Numbered from the stretch's first letter, positions 41,235 to 52,066 are shown. The stretch: DNA of 64,000 nt from Pseudomonas oryzicola (GCF_014269185.2 NZ_JABWRZ020000004.1:84172-148171); one strand, 5' to 3'. Translations and numbers: made by a program. Notes: generated by a model from the sequence alone, not told the origin.

Positions 41235-42434
41235 TTAAGCCGCGCCCCACATCTTGTGTGGGTCGATCACGAACTTCTTCGGTACACCTGCATCGAACTC
41301 GCCGTAGCCTTCCGGCGCCTGGTCCAGGTTGATCACCTGAACACCCACCACTTCGGCGATGTTGATGCGGTCCCACATGATCGCCTGCATCAGCTGGCGG
41401 TTGTACTTCATGGTCGGGGTCTGGCCGGTGTGGAAGCTGTGCGACTTCGCCCAGCCCAGGCCGAAGCGGATGCTCAGCGCGCCGATCTTGGCGGCGGCAT
41501 CCACCGCACCCGGGTCTTCGGTCACGTACAGGCCCGGGATACCGATGTTGCCGGCAACACGGGTCACCTGCATCAACGAGTTCAGCACGGTAGCCGGCGC
41601 TTCATGCTTGGCACCTTCGTGGCCGTGGCCGCGGGCCTCGAAGCCAACGGCGTCGACGGCGCAGTCCACTTCCGGTTCGCCGAGGATGTCGACGATCTGC
41701 TCGTGCAGCGGGGTGTCCTTGGACAGGTCGACCACTTCGAAGCCCTGCGACTTGGCGTGGGCCAGGCGGGCCGGGTTGAGGTCGCCGACGATGACGCAGG
41801 CCGCGCCGAGCAAGCGTGCCGAGGCGGCAGCGGCCAGGCCGACCGGGCCGGCACCGGCGACATACACGGTGCTGCCTGGGCCTACGCCAGCGGTGACAGC
41901 GCCGTGGTAGCCGGTCGGCAGGATGTCGGACAGGCAGGTCAGGTCACGGATCTTCTCCATGGCCTTGTCGCGATCCGGCAGTTTCAGCAGGTTGAAGTCG
42001 GCATACGGCACCAGCACGTATTCGGCCTGGCCACCGGTCCAGTCACCCATGTCGACGTAGCCGTAGGCACCACCGGCGCGGGCCGGGTTGACGGTGAGGC
42101 AGACACCGGTGTGCATTTCCTTGCAGGAGCGGCAGCGACCGCAGGCAACGTTGAACGGTACCGACACCAGGTCACCGATTTTCAGGCGTTCGACATCACG
42201 CCCCATCTCGACGATTTCACCGGTGATTTCGTGGCCCAGGACCAGGCCGACCTGGGCAGTGGTGCGACCGCGGACCATGTGCTGGTCAGAGCCGCAGATG
42301 TTGGTGGAGACCACCTTCAGGATCACGCCGTGCTCGATCTTGTTGCCGCGTGGGTCCTGCATTTTCGGGTAGTCGATCTTCTGCACCTCGACTTTGCCGG
42401 CGCCGAGATATACCACTCCACGATTGCCAGACAT
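41235..42434 (-). CDS. fdhA: Glutathione-independent formaldehyde dehydrogenase FdhA
   Basis: The 399-residue zinc-dependent medium-chain dehydrogenase oxidises formaldehyde to formate using tightly bound NAD, without a glutathione cofactor. The sequence closely follows the P. putida enzyme: NRGVVYLGAGKVEVQ at the start, catalytic-zinc ligand Cys in NICGSDQHM, GHEITGEIVEMG, and the structural-zinc lobe CGRCRSCKEMHTGVC near residue 97. Formaldehyde is released when betaine derivatives are demethylated, so its position beside the sox and purU genes makes metabolic sense. It is transcribed separately from purU because an oppositely oriented small gene lies between. Confidence 0.95.
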   Translation of the reverse strand: MSGNRGVVYLGAGKVEVQKIDYPKMQDPRGNKIEHGVILKVVSTNICGSDQHMVRGRTTAQVGLVLGHEITGEIVEMGRDVERLKIGDLVSVPFNVACGRCRSCKEMHTGVCLTVNPARAGGAYGYVDMGDWTGGQAEYVLVPYADFNLLKLPDRDKAMEKIRDLTCLSDILPTGYHGAVTAGVGPGSTVYVAGAGPVGLAAAASARLLGAACVIVGDLNPARLAHAKSQGFEVVDLSKDTPLHEQIVDILGEPEVDCAVDAVGFEARGHGHEGAKHEAPATVLNSLMQVTRVAGNIGIPGLYVTEDPGAVDAAAKIGALSIRFGLGWAKSHSFHTGQTPTMKYNRQLMQAIMWDRINIAEVVGVQVINLDQAPEGYGEFDAGVPKKFVIDPHKMWGAA

Positions 42435-42702
42435 GCTCTTACCTCGCTTGATTTGTATTTATGCAGCGGTGGTTGAACGCGCCGCCATCCGTGGGCGGCA
42501 TGTGTTTCTGGAATGCAGGGAATTGTGGGCCTGATGGAGCCGGATGCGCTGACTGGAAACGACAGGCAAATACCTCTGAACGGCAATCGGTCAGGTGGTC
42601 GCGCGCATGCGCAGGACGATGAATATCTACCGCAATACGTCGGCGACCGAGTGTTTCGATAGAGATGCAGTAACCCATCGTCTATCAAACTGGAGAACCA
42701 CC

Positions 42703-43035
42703 ATGACGGATACTGAGCGCCCCGAGGACGCCTTCTGGCCATACTGGGTCGAGGCTGCCAGGCAGCAGGGCTTCGACCCGGACATCGAAGCAGCATTGTT
42801 CGGTAAACAGCGATACTTTCTGAACGCCGATAAGATCTTCTATTACGCGGCTTGTGGTCCAGGCTACGACTTCGACAAAGAAGCCGAAGGCATGGATCTT
42901 CACGAGTTCAAAGCAGGCAGGGTGGACCGCGACGGCGATCCAGTCCCAGGTAACAAACTGGGTGCGGACATGCGCCAGAAGTTCGTTACAGCCATCCGTG
43001 AAACCCTGAAAGCCCATGCCCGCGATAAAAGCTAG
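42703..43035 (+). CDS. Uncharacterised 110-residue protein between purU and fdhA
   Basis: ATG 42703 has TGGAGAA at ideal distance, so expression is likely. The acidic, aromatic-rich protein (PEDAFWPYWVEAARQQGFDPD, YFLNADKIFYYAACGPGYDFDKEAEG) has no signal peptide or membrane segment and I do not recognise its family. It is divergent from fdhA, sharing a 268-bp promoter region, and convergent with purU, whose stop lies 6 bp away. Its position inside the one-carbon/formaldehyde cluster suggests, but does not prove, a related role. Confidence 0.7.
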   Translation: MTDTERPEDAFWPYWVEAARQQGFDPDIEAALFGKQRYFLNADKIFYYAACGPGYDFDKEAEGMDLHEFKAGRVDRDGDPVPGNKLGADMRQKFVTAIRETLKAHARDKS

Positions 43036-43041
43036 ACACGG

Positions 43042-43899
43042 TCAGAGCACCACAGTCCTGTTCGCATTGAGAAACACTCGCCGCTCGATGTGATAGCCCA
43101 CCGCCCGCGCCAGGGTCAGGCATTCGATGTCGCGCCCCTTGGCAATCAGGTCTTCCGGGTAATGGCTGTGGTCCACCACCTCCACGCCCTGGGCGATGAT
43201 TGGTCCTTCGTCCAGGTCGTTGTTGATGTAGTGCGCCGTGGCGCCAACCATCTTCACGCCCTTGTTGTAGGCCTGGTGATAAGGCTTGGCGCCTTTGAAA
43301 CCGGGCAACAACGAGTGGTGGATATTGATCGCCCAGCCATCCAGGCGGCGGCACAGCTCCGGCGACAACACCTGCATGTAACGGGCAAGCACCACCAGCT
43401 CCGCGCCAGTTTCCTCGATTACCTGGATAACCTTGCGCTCTTGCGCAGGCTTGTCCTTGGGGTCGAGGGCAAAGTGGTAGTAAGGAATCTTGTGCCACTG
43501 TGCCAGGGGCTCGAGGTCGGGGTGGTTGGACACCACCGCAACCACGTCCATGGCCAACTGGCCGATGCGCTGGCGATACAGCAAATCATTGAGGCAGTGG
43601 TCGGCCTTCGACACCATGATCACCACCTTCGGGCGGTGGTTGGGTGCGGTCAGCTCGAAGGCCATGCCGAACGCTTCGCTGCGCTCGGCAAGGCCGGCGC
43701 GAAAGCCAGCCTCGTCGAAATCGTCCGGCTGGCGAAACTCCACGCGAATGAAGAAACGCCCCGACAGCCGGTCATCGAAGGAGTGGTGCTCCGTCACGTA
43801 GCAGCGCTGCTCGAAGAGGTAACGCGTCACCACGTCGACGGTACCGAGCATGCTCGGGCAGTCGGCGGTGAGAATCCAGGTATCCGGTGCCCGACTCAT
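43042..43899 (-). CDS. purU: Formyltetrahydrofolate deformylase PurU
   Basis: The 285-residue enzyme hydrolyses 10-formyl-THF to formate and THF, balancing one-carbon pools. It has an N-terminal ACT domain (residues about 8-85, WILTADCPSMLGTVDVVTRYL) and a formyltransferase-like domain with INIHHSLLPGFKG near residue 215 and DLDEGPIIAQ near 250. I chose ATG 43899 (MSRAPDTWILTADCPS); the upstream extension is not family-like. It is the last gene of the glyA-soxBDAG-purU operon, 11 bp after soxG, and is probably the betaine-induced PurU paralog known in pseudomonads. Confidence 0.93.
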   Translation of the reverse strand: MSRAPDTWILTADCPSMLGTVDVVTRYLFEQRCYVTEHHSFDDRLSGRFFIRVEFRQPDDFDEAGFRAGLAERSEAFGMAFELTAPNHRPKVVIMVSKADHCLNDLLYRQRIGQLAMDVVAVVSNHPDLEPLAQWHKIPYYHFALDPKDKPAQERKVIQVIEETGAELVVLARYMQVLSPELCRRLDGWAINIHHSLLPGFKGAKPYHQAYNKGVKMVGATAHYINNDLDEGPIIAQGVEVVDHSHYPEDLIAKGRDIECLTLARAVGYHIERRVFLNANRTVVL

Positions 43900-43910
43900 G
43901 TTCGTTCTCC

Positions 43911-44543
43911 TTATGCTTCGATGCTCAGGCCATATTCGGCCGAAGCGTCCTGCAGCCACAGCCACCAGTAGTCGGCGAAGCTGCGGCGAATCACCAGTTC
44001 CCAGGTGTCTTCGGCGGTACGGCGGATCACCAGTTGCGACTTGGCGAACACGGTACCGACGGCCTTGCCCACCGGGAAGTTGTTCGGGTGAACATCATAG
44101 CTGGTGGACTTCATCAGCACTTCGCGCACGTTCGGGCCGCGCAGTTCCAGCAGGCTCTGCCCACCGCTGACGTTGACCACCTGGATGTGCTGGCCTTCGA
44201 GGGCTGCGCGCAGCTTTTGCTCAACGGCAAACTCCTGGCCGCCCGGGACGATCAGCAACCACTCGTCGGGGCCCATCCATTGCAGCGACATTTCGTTGTT
44301 GGCGACCACGGTCAGTGCCACTGGCAGCTCCAGGCCCAGGGCCTTGTGCACGCCGGCGGCGAATTCCGGGTCGTGGCCATCGCCACGAATGGTCAAGTGG
44401 CCGAGGAACTTGCGTTCACGCAGGGTCACGCCTGCGTTCTTGCGACCTTTGCCAACCAGGCTGGCCAGGTCGGCGTGGTGCAGTGGCGACTGGGCCTTGG
44501 CCTCGGCGCCGGGGTTTTGCTGGAAGACGTTGATAGCGCTCAT
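43911..44543 (-). CDS. soxG: Sarcosine oxidase gamma subunit SoxG
   Basis: The 210-residue smallest of the larger subunits of heterotetrameric sarcosine oxidase has a GcvT-like fold, with SLQWMGPDEWLLIVPGGQE and VVNVSGGQSLLELRGPNVREVL in the middle. It contributes to the folate-binding face of the alpha subunit. A 182-bp gap containing a REP pair separates it from soxA upstream, a much larger gap than elsewhere in the operon. AGGCAGGTAAGAA precedes the ATG. Confidence 0.93.
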   Translation of the reverse strand: MSAINVFQQNPGAEAKAQSPLHHADLASLVGKGRKNAGVTLRERKFLGHLTIRGDGHDPEFAAGVHKALGLELPVALTVVANNEMSLQWMGPDEWLLIVPGGQEFAVEQKLRAALEGQHIQVVNVSGGQSLLELRGPNVREVLMKSTSYDVHPNNFPVGKAVGTVFAKSQLVIRRTAEDTWELVIRRSFADYWWLWLQDASAEYGLSIEA

Positions 44544-44618
44544 TTCTTACCTGCCTTGAATTCTGTTGATCGCGAAGACCTGAGGTAGAACCTGTAGTCA
44601 CAGACTGAGGAGACCCAT

Positions 44619-44695
44619 TGTGGGAGCGGGTTTACCCGCGAAGAGGGCGGTGAATCCACCATCGCATTCGCGGGTGAACCCGCTCCCACAGAGGC
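44619..44695. repeat. Inverted REP pair between soxA and soxG
   Basis: Two copies of the P. putida REP sequence in opposite orientation (44619-44651 and 44667-44695) share TGTGGGAGCGGGT and its complement ACCCGCTCCCACA. They lie inside the sox operon, in the soxA-soxG gap. Confidence 0.85.
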
Positions 44696-44725
44696 CGCAT
44701 TCCAATCAGAGCTACCGGTGAAGCC

Positions 44726-47700
44726 TCAAACGTTCTGCCGCTCACCCTTCGGATCGAAGAACACCGAAGACACGATCTCCGCCTCGATCACGCTGCCATC
44801 CGCCTGCGGCGAGTACACGCGCTCGCCCATGCGCTTGAGGCCGCCCTTGACCACACCCATGGCGAACGAATAGCCCAGGGAGTTGGCGGCATAGCTGGAG
44901 GTGACGTGGCCGACCATGTCCATCGGGATCGGTTGCTTCGGATCGAAGACCAGCTGGGCGCCTTCCGGCAGCCACTTGGTCGGGTCGACCGGCTTCAGGC
45001 CTACCAGCTGCTTGCGGTTCTCACGCACGCAGTCTTCGCGGTTCATGCCACGCAGGCCGATCCACGAGTACGGCTTGTTGCGGCCCACACACCAGCTCAT
45101 GTTCAGGTCGTCCGGGGTCATCGAGCCGTCGGTGTCCTGGCCGACGATGATGAAGCCCTTCTCCGCACGCAGTACGTGCATGGTTTCGGTGCCGTACGGG
45201 GTCAGGTTGTACTTCTTGCCCGCCTCGATGATCTGCTCCAGCACGCCCATGGCGTAGTTGGCCTGCACGTTGACTTCGTACGACAGCTCACCGGTGAACG
45301 AGATACGGAACACCCGGGCTGGCACGCCGCCGACGTTGCCTTCCTTCCAGGTCATGAACGGGAAGGCTTCCTTGTCCATGTCGATGTCGGTCAGCTCGCT
45401 CAGCAGCTTGCGGCTGTTGGGGCCGGACAGGGTCATGGTCGCCCAGTGGTCGGTGACCGAGGTGAAGTACACCTTCAGTTCCGGCCATTCGGTCTGGTGG
45501 TACAGCTCCATCCACTGCAGCACGCGCGCAGCGCCGCCGGTGGTAGTGGTCATGATGAAGTGGTTGTCGCCGACGCAGGCAGTCACGCCGTCGTCGAAGA
45601 CCATGCCGTCTTCCTTGCACATCAGGCCGTAGCGGGCCTTGCCCACGTCGAGCTTGGTCCAGGCGTTGGTGTAGATGCGGTTGAGGAACTCACGCGCATC
45701 CGGGCCCTGGATGTCGATCTTGCCCAGGGTCGAGGCGTCCAGCAGGCCCACGCTGTCGCGCACGGCCTTGCATTCACGGGCTACGGCAGCATGGATATCT
45801 TCACCGGCCTTGGGGAAGTACCAGGGGCGCTTCCACTGGCCGACATCTTCGAACTCGGCGCCGTTCTTCACGTGCCAGGCATGCAGGGCAGTGAAGCGCA
45901 CGGGCTCGAACAGGTGGCCACAGTGGCGACCCGCAACCGCGCCGAAGGTTACCGGCGTGTAGTTGGGGCGGAACATGGTGGTGCCCATTTCCGGGATGGT
46001 GATACCCATCGAACGGGCGGCGATGGCCAGGCCGTTGATGTTGCCCAGCTTGCCCTGGTCGGTACCGAAGCCCAGCGCGGTGTAGCGCTTTACGTGCTCG
46101 ACCGACTCGAAGCCTTCACGGGTGGCCAGTTCGATGGCGGCCGCGGTAACGTCGTTCTGCTGGTCGACGAACTGCTTGGGCGCACGGGCAGTGCCCTTGT
46201 CGTGCGGCACCTGGAACAGCGCCACGGTGGCCTCTTCCTTGCGCGCCACGGTTTTCGGCAAGCTGCCGACAGTGGCCTTGAAGCCGGCTTCGGTGGCTGC
46301 GCGCACGCCGCCTTCGAAACCATCGGCAATCGCGTCGCCCAGGGCGTACACGCCATTGATACCACCGACACACTCGCGCTTCTGCGGTGCATCGCCCGGC
46401 ACGAAGCCGAGGATGTCTTCACGCCAGATCGGGCGGCCACCCAGGTGCGAAGCCAGGTGCACGACCGGGCTGTAGCCACCGGAGGTGGCGATCAGGTCGC
46501 AGTCCAGGGTTTCACCAGGGCTGGTGACCTTGTGCGCCTGTACGTCGATGGCGGCCACGCGGGCACCGGTGACATGCTTGCTGCCCTTGGCCTCGATCAC
46601 GGCGCTGGAGGTGAGAATGCGGATGCCCTTGGCACGTGCTTCTTCAACCAGCGAACCACGCGGGTTATGGCGGGCGTCGGCGATGGCGACCACCTGCAGG
46701 CCGGCGTCGTGCCAGTCCAGCGCGGCGCGGTAGGCGTGGTCGTTGTTGGTCGACAGCACCAGCTTGCGGCCCGGTGCCACACCGTAACGGCGCACGTAGG
46801 TGGATACAGCACCGGCCAGCATGTTGCCCGGCACGTCGTTGTTGCCGTACACCAGCGGGCGTTCGTGGGCACCGGTGGCCAGCACCACGCGCTTGGCGCG
46901 GACGCGGTGCACGCGGTGGCGTACCTGGCCGATCGGGGCACGGTCACCGAGGTGGTCAGTGAGGCGCTCGTGGATGGTCAGGAAGTTATGGTCGTGGTAG
47001 CCGTTGACCGTGGCGCGTGGCAGCAGGGTCACTTCCGGCAGGCTTTCCAGCTCTTTGATCACGCCGCTGACCCACTCGGTGGCAGGCTTGCCGTCGAGGG
47101 TTTCGCGGGTGTCGAGCAGGCTGCCGCCGAACTCTTCCTGTTCGTCAGCCAGGATCACGCGGGCACCGCTGCGGGCAGCGGCCAGGGCCGCAGCCAGGCC
47201 AGCAGGGCCGGCGCCGACGATCAGCACGTCGCAGTGCTGGTTCATGTAGTCGTAACTGTCCGGGTCGTTCTGCAGCGGCGCACGGCCCAAGCCGGCGGCT
47301 TTGCGGATGTACTTCTCGTAAGTCATCCAGAACGATTTCGGGTACATGAAGGTTTTGTAGTAGAAGCCCGGCGGCATCATGCTGCCGCCGACCTTGCCGA
47401 GAATGCCCATGACGTCATTGTTGACGTTCGGCCAGCCGTTGGTGCTGGTGGCGACCAGGCCGGCGTACAGTGCCTGTTGGGTGGCACGCACGTTAGGGAT
47501 CTGGGTGGCTTCGCTGGAGCCGATCTGCAGGATGGCGTTCGGCTCTTCGGTACCGGCAGCGATGATGCCGCGTGGGCGCGAGTACTTGAAGCTGCGGCCA
47601 ACGATGTCGACGCCGTTGGCCAGCAACGCGGCGGCCAGGGTGTCGCCGGCATAACCCTGGTAGGTCTTGCCGTTGAAGCTGAAGTTAAGGACCTTGCTGC

Positions 47701-47743
47701 GGTCGATACGGCCGCCGCTGGCGAGGCGATAGGTCTGGCTCAT
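44726..47743 (-). CDS. soxA: Sarcosine oxidase alpha subunit SoxA
   Basis: The 1005-residue subunit has an N-terminal 2Fe-2S-ferredoxin-like fold with SRPRGIIAAGTEEPNA (residues about 18-110), a NAD-binding Rossmann domain starting CDVLIVGAGPAGLAAALAAARSG near residue 172, and a C-terminal GcvT/aminomethyltransferase-like half (about 600-1000) that passes the methyl carbon to THF. With SoxBDG it converts sarcosine to glycine, producing H2O2 and either formaldehyde or methylene-THF. I chose ATG 47743 (MSQTYRLASGGRID), which overlaps the soxD 3' end by four bases; upstream codons belong to soxD in another frame. Confidence 0.95.
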   Translation of the reverse strand: MSQTYRLASGGRIDRSKVLNFSFNGKTYQGYAGDTLAAALLANGVDIVGRSFKYSRPRGIIAAGTEEPNAILQIGSSEATQIPNVRATQQALYAGLVATSTNGWPNVNNDVMGILGKVGGSMMPPGFYYKTFMYPKSFWMTYEKYIRKAAGLGRAPLQNDPDSYDYMNQHCDVLIVGAGPAGLAAALAAARSGARVILADEQEEFGGSLLDTRETLDGKPATEWVSGVIKELESLPEVTLLPRATVNGYHDHNFLTIHERLTDHLGDRAPIGQVRHRVHRVRAKRVVLATGAHERPLVYGNNDVPGNMLAGAVSTYVRRYGVAPGRKLVLSTNNDHAYRAALDWHDAGLQVVAIADARHNPRGSLVEEARAKGIRILTSSAVIEAKGSKHVTGARVAAIDVQAHKVTSPGETLDCDLIATSGGYSPVVHLASHLGGRPIWREDILGFVPGDAPQKRECVGGINGVYALGDAIADGFEGGVRAATEAGFKATVGSLPKTVARKEEATVALFQVPHDKGTARAPKQFVDQQNDVTAAAIELATREGFESVEHVKRYTALGFGTDQGKLGNINGLAIAARSMGITIPEMGTTMFRPNYTPVTFGAVAGRHCGHLFEPVRFTALHAWHVKNGAEFEDVGQWKRPWYFPKAGEDIHAAVARECKAVRDSVGLLDASTLGKIDIQGPDAREFLNRIYTNAWTKLDVGKARYGLMCKEDGMVFDDGVTACVGDNHFIMTTTTGGAARVLQWMELYHQTEWPELKVYFTSVTDHWATMTLSGPNSRKLLSELTDIDMDKEAFPFMTWKEGNVGGVPARVFRISFTGELSYEVNVQANYAMGVLEQIIEAGKKYNLTPYGTETMHVLRAEKGFIIVGQDTDGSMTPDDLNMSWCVGRNKPYSWIGLRGMNREDCVRENRKQLVGLKPVDPTKWLPEGAQLVFDPKQPIPMDMVGHVTSSYAANSLGYSFAMGVVKGGLKRMGERVYSPQADGSVIEAEIVSSVFFDPKGERQNV

Positions 47744-48075
47744 ACTTTTTCCCCTTGGCCTTTGACGGTCGACGGTGCGCTGCTGTGCTTGCCGTTGGCG
47801 GTCACTTGCGGCTTCTCGCCAATCTTGTAGGTTTCCAGAATCTCGTAGGTCACGGTGTCGCGGGTGACGTTGAAGTACTGGCGGCAGCCGGCAACGTGGT
47901 CCCACAGTTCATGGTGAATACCGCGCGGGTTGTCACGGTAGAACATGTAGGTACCCCATTCCTCGTCGGAGCAGGCGTTGGGGTCCAGCGGGCGGGCGAT
48001 GTGCGCCTGGCCAGAGGCGTGGAACTCTTCTTCGGAGCGCAGCTCGCCGCAGTGGGGACAGAAAATATGCAACAT
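47740..48075 (-). CDS. soxD: Sarcosine oxidase delta subunit SoxD
   Basis: The 111-residue zinc-binding subunit of heterotetrameric sarcosine oxidase begins MLHIFCPHCGELRSEEEF, where the Cys pair provides two zinc ligands, with further ligands expected in the HVAGCRQYF segment near residue 65. It follows soxB after 14 bp and overlaps soxA by four bases, fixing the order soxB-soxD-soxA-soxG found in other pseudomonads. Confidence 0.95.
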   Translation of the reverse strand: MLHIFCPHCGELRSEEEFHASGQAHIARPLDPNACSDEEWGTYMFYRDNPRGIHHELWDHVAGCRQYFNVTRDTVTYEILETYKIGEKPQVTANGKHSSAPSTVKGQGEKV

Positions 48076-48089
48076 GACGGTGTCTCCGG

Positions 48090-49340
48090 TTAGTGGGCGA
48101 CGGCGGCGGCGCCGTGTTCGTCGATCAGTGCGCCGTTGTAGAAACGGTCCATGGAGAACGGCGCGGCCAGTGGGTGCATTTCGCCCTTGGCCAGGCTCGC
48201 GGCAAAGACGTTGCCCGAACCCGGGGTCGCCTTGAAGCCGCCGGTACCCCAACCGCAGTTGAAGAACAGGTTCTTGACCGGGGTCTTGGTGATGATCGGG
48301 CAGGCGTCCGGCGAGGTATCGACGATGCCGCCCCACTGGCGGTTCATGCGAACGCGCGAGAGGTTGGGGAACATTTCGACGATGGCCTGCAGGGTGTGCT
48401 CGATCACCGGGTACGAACCGCGCTGGCCATAGCCGACCCAGCCATCGATGCCGGCACCGATCACCAGGTCGCCCTTGTCCGACTGGCTGATGTAGCCGTG
48501 TACGGCGTTGGACATGATCACGCTGTCGATGATCGGCTTGATCGGCTCGGATACCAGCGCCTGCAGCGGGTGCGATTCCAGCGGCAGGCGGAAGCCGGCG
48601 AGCTTGGCCATGTGCCCGGAGTTACCGGCGGTGACCACGCCAACGCGCTTGGCGCCGATGAAGCCTTTGTTGGTTTCCACGCCGATGACCGCGCCGTTTT
48701 CCTTGCGGAAGCCGGTCACTTCGGTCTGCTGGATCAGGTCCACGCCCAGGGCGTCGGCAGCACGGGCGAAGCCCCAGGCCACGGCATCGTGACGGGCCAC
48801 GCCGCCACGGCGCTGTACGGTGGCGCCAAGGATCGGGTAACGGGTGTTCTTCGAGCAGTCCAGGTACGGGATCTCGGCCGCGACCTGGGCAGTGTTCAGC
48901 AGCTCGCCATCCACGCCATTCAGGCGGTTGGCGGAGACCCGGCGCTCGGAGTCACGCATGTCCTGCAGGGTGTGGCAAAGGTTGTAGACGCCGCGCTGGG
49001 AGAACATCACGTTGTAGTTGAGGTCCTGGGACAGGCCCTCCCACAGCTTCATGGCGTGCTCGTACAGGTGCGCCGACTCGTCCCACAGGTAGTTGGAACG
49101 GACGATGGTGGTGTTACGGGCGGTGTTGCCGCCGCCCAGGTAGCCCTTCTCGATCACGGCAACATTGGTGATGCCGTGCTCTTTGGCCAGGTAGTAGGCC
49201 GTGGCCAGGCCATGCCCGCCACCACCGACGATAACCACGTCGTAGACCTTTTTAGGGGTTGGCGTGCGCCACATGCGCTGCCAGTTCTCGTGGTGGCTGA
49301 GGGAGTGCTTGAAAAGGCCGAAGCCCGAGTAACGTTGCAT
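48090..49340 (-). CDS. soxB: Sarcosine oxidase beta subunit SoxB
   Basis: The 416-residue subunit carries the sarcosine-oxidising flavin site. An FAD-binding Rossmann motif [20 protein letters not shown] begins near residue 32, and the [15 protein letters not shown] stretch near residue 75 is typical of the beta subunit. The C-terminal [16 protein letters not shown] is also characteristic. I chose ATG 49340 ([21 protein letters not shown]), 15 bp after the glyA stop; an in-frame ATG five codons upstream is less likely. Confidence 0.95.
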   Translation of the reverse strand: MQRYSGFGLFKHSLSHHENWQRMWRTPTPKKVYDVVIVGGGGHGLATAYYLAKEHGITNVAVIEKGYLGGGNTARNTTIVRSNYLWDESAHLYEHAMKLWEGLSQDLNYNVMFSQRGVYNLCHTLQDMRDSERRVSANRLNGVDGELLNTAQVAAEIPYLDCSKNTRYPILGATVQRRGGVARHDAVAWGFARAADALGVDLIQQTEVTGFRKENGAVIGVETNKGFIGAKRVGVVTAGNSGHMAKLAGFRLPLESHPLQALVSEPIKPIIDSVIMSNAVHGYISQSDKGDLVIGAGIDGWVGYGQRGSYPVIEHTLQAIVEMFPNLSRVRMNRQWGGIVDTSPDACPIITKTPVKNLFFNCGWGTGGFKATPGSGNVFAASLAKGEMHPLAAPFSMDRFYNGALIDEHGAAAVAH

Positions 49341-49355
49341 GGTGTGTGGCTCCAC

Positions 49356-50609
<1,254 letters not shown>

Positions 50610-50950
50610 CGTGTATCTCCCGGCGGCGATCGTTTTTTGTCGTGGGGCACTGCGGCCCTTTGTGGCGATGTTATGACTGGCCGGGGCGGGTCAGATGCCT
50701 GCGCACGCCTTGCAATGGCGCGTTTACGACATTGGCTTTGTGTTGTCTGTGCCGGCCCTTTCGCGGGTGAACCCGCTCCCACAGCTACTGCGGTGCATTC
50801 GAGGCCTGTGAGATCCCTGTGGGAGCGGGTTTACCCGCGAAAGGGCCGGCACAGACAATCCAACAATCCGCAGGTGCACGGGTTGTATAGGCAACTGCTG
50901 AATCGATGGTTTAGAGTGCTGTTCTGCGTCGTTCACAGGACAGAAGTGCC
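50610..50950. other. 341-bp divergent region between glyA and ltaE
   Basis: It must hold the promoter of the glyA-sox operon and that of ltaE. About 116 bp of it (50743-50858) is an extended REP pair. No other clear operator was found by eye. Confidence 0.5.
50743..50858. repeat. Extended inverted REP pair upstream of ltaE
   Basis: Two 42-base arms (50743-50784 and 50817-50858) are reverse complements with about one mismatch. The homology extends outward beyond the usual REP to TTGTCTGTGCCGGCC, giving the longest REP arms in the window. Confidence 0.85.
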
Positions 50951-51991
50951 ATGACAGACAAGAGCCAACAATTCGCCAGCGACAACTACTCCGGCATCTG
51001 CCCCGAAGCCTGGGCCGCGATGGAAAAGGCCAACCACGGCCACGACCGCGCCTATGGCGACGATCAATGGACCGAGCGCGCCGCCGAATACTTCCGCAAC
51101 CTGTTCGAAACCGATTGCGAAGTGTTCTTCGCCTTCAACGGTACCGCTGCCAACTCCCTGGCCCTGGCCTCGCTATGCCAGAGCTACCACAGCGTGATCT
51201 GCTCCGAGACCGCCCACGTCGAAACCGACGAATGCGGTGCACCGGAATTCTTCTCCAACGGCTCCAAGCTGCTGACTGCGGCCAGCGTCCACGGCAAGCT
51301 GACCCCACAGTCGATCCGTGATGTGGCCTTGAAACGACAGGACATCCACTACCCCAAGCCACGCGTGGTGACCATTACCCAGGCCACCGAAGTGGGCACG
51401 GTGTATCGCCCCGAAGAACTGAAGGCGATCAGCGCCACCTGCAAGGAGCTGGGCCTGAACCTGCACATGGACGGCGCGCGCTTTTCCAACGCCTGCTCGT
51501 TCCTGGGCTGCAGCCCGGCCGAGCTGACCTGGAAGGCCGGCGTCGACGTGCTGTGCTTTGGCGGCACCAAGAACGGCATGGCGGTGGGCGAAGCGATCCT
51601 GTTCTTCAACCGGCAGCTGGCCGAGGACTTCGATTACCGTTGCAAGCAGGCCGGGCAACTGGCGTCGAAGATGCGCTTCCTGTCGGCGCCATGGGTAGGC
51701 CTGCTGGAAGACGGCGCCTGGCTGCGTCATGGCGCGCATGCCAACCGCTGCGCGCAGCTGCTGGCCTCGCTGGTCAGCGACCTGCCTGGGGTGGAGCTGA
51801 TGTTCCCGGTGGAGGCCAACGGGGTGTTCCTGCAGATGCCGGAGCATGCGATCGAAGCGCTGCGTAGCAGAGGCTGGCGGTTCTACACCTTCATTGGCAG
51901 TGGTGGGGCGCGCTTCATGTGCTCGTGGGATACCGAGGAAGAGCGGGTGCGCGAGCTGGCTGCGGATATCCGTAGCATCATCACCGCCTGA
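50951..51991 (+). CDS. ltaE: Low-specificity L-threonine aldolase
   Basis: The 346-residue PLP-dependent enzyme cleaves threonine or allo-threonine to glycine and acetaldehyde, adding another glycine-related activity to this cluster. The PLP-binding Lys lies in CFGGTKNGMAVGEA near residue 205, and the substrate-binding region LNLHMDGARFSNAC near residue 172. Length is typical. It is divergent from glyA and followed by a REP pair, then by the convergent chemoreceptor gene. Confidence 0.93.
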   Translation: MTDKSQQFASDNYSGICPEAWAAMEKANHGHDRAYGDDQWTERAAEYFRNLFETDCEVFFAFNGTAANSLALASLCQSYHSVICSETAHVETDECGAPEFFSNGSKLLTAASVHGKLTPQSIRDVALKRQDIHYPKPRVVTITQATEVGTVYRPEELKAISATCKELGLNLHMDGARFSNACSFLGCSPAELTWKAGVDVLCFGGTKNGMAVGEAILFFNRQLAEDFDYRCKQAGQLASKMRFLSAPWVGLLEDGAWLRHGAHANRCAQLLASLVSDLPGVELMFPVEANGVFLQMPEHAIEALRSRGWRFYTFIGSGGARFMCSWDTEEERVRELAADIRSIITA

Positions 51992-52000
51992 CAGGCCGTA

Positions 52001-52066
52001 TTCGCGGGCACGCCCGCTCCCACAGGGATCGCCTGATGAACCTGTGGGAGCGGGCAAGCCCGCGAA
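52001..52066. repeat. Inverted REP pair between ltaE and the chemoreceptor gene
   Basis: Two perfect 26-base arms (52001-52026 and 52041-52066) based on TTCGCGGGC and CCCGCTCCCACAGG separate two convergent genes. Confidence 0.85.

Noticed and set aside
44906..47830. 974-codon open frame antisense to soxA
   Set aside because: Shadow of soxA; composition rich in His, Gln, Val and Ala with no domain motif, and the sense frame is a clear sarcosine oxidase subunit.
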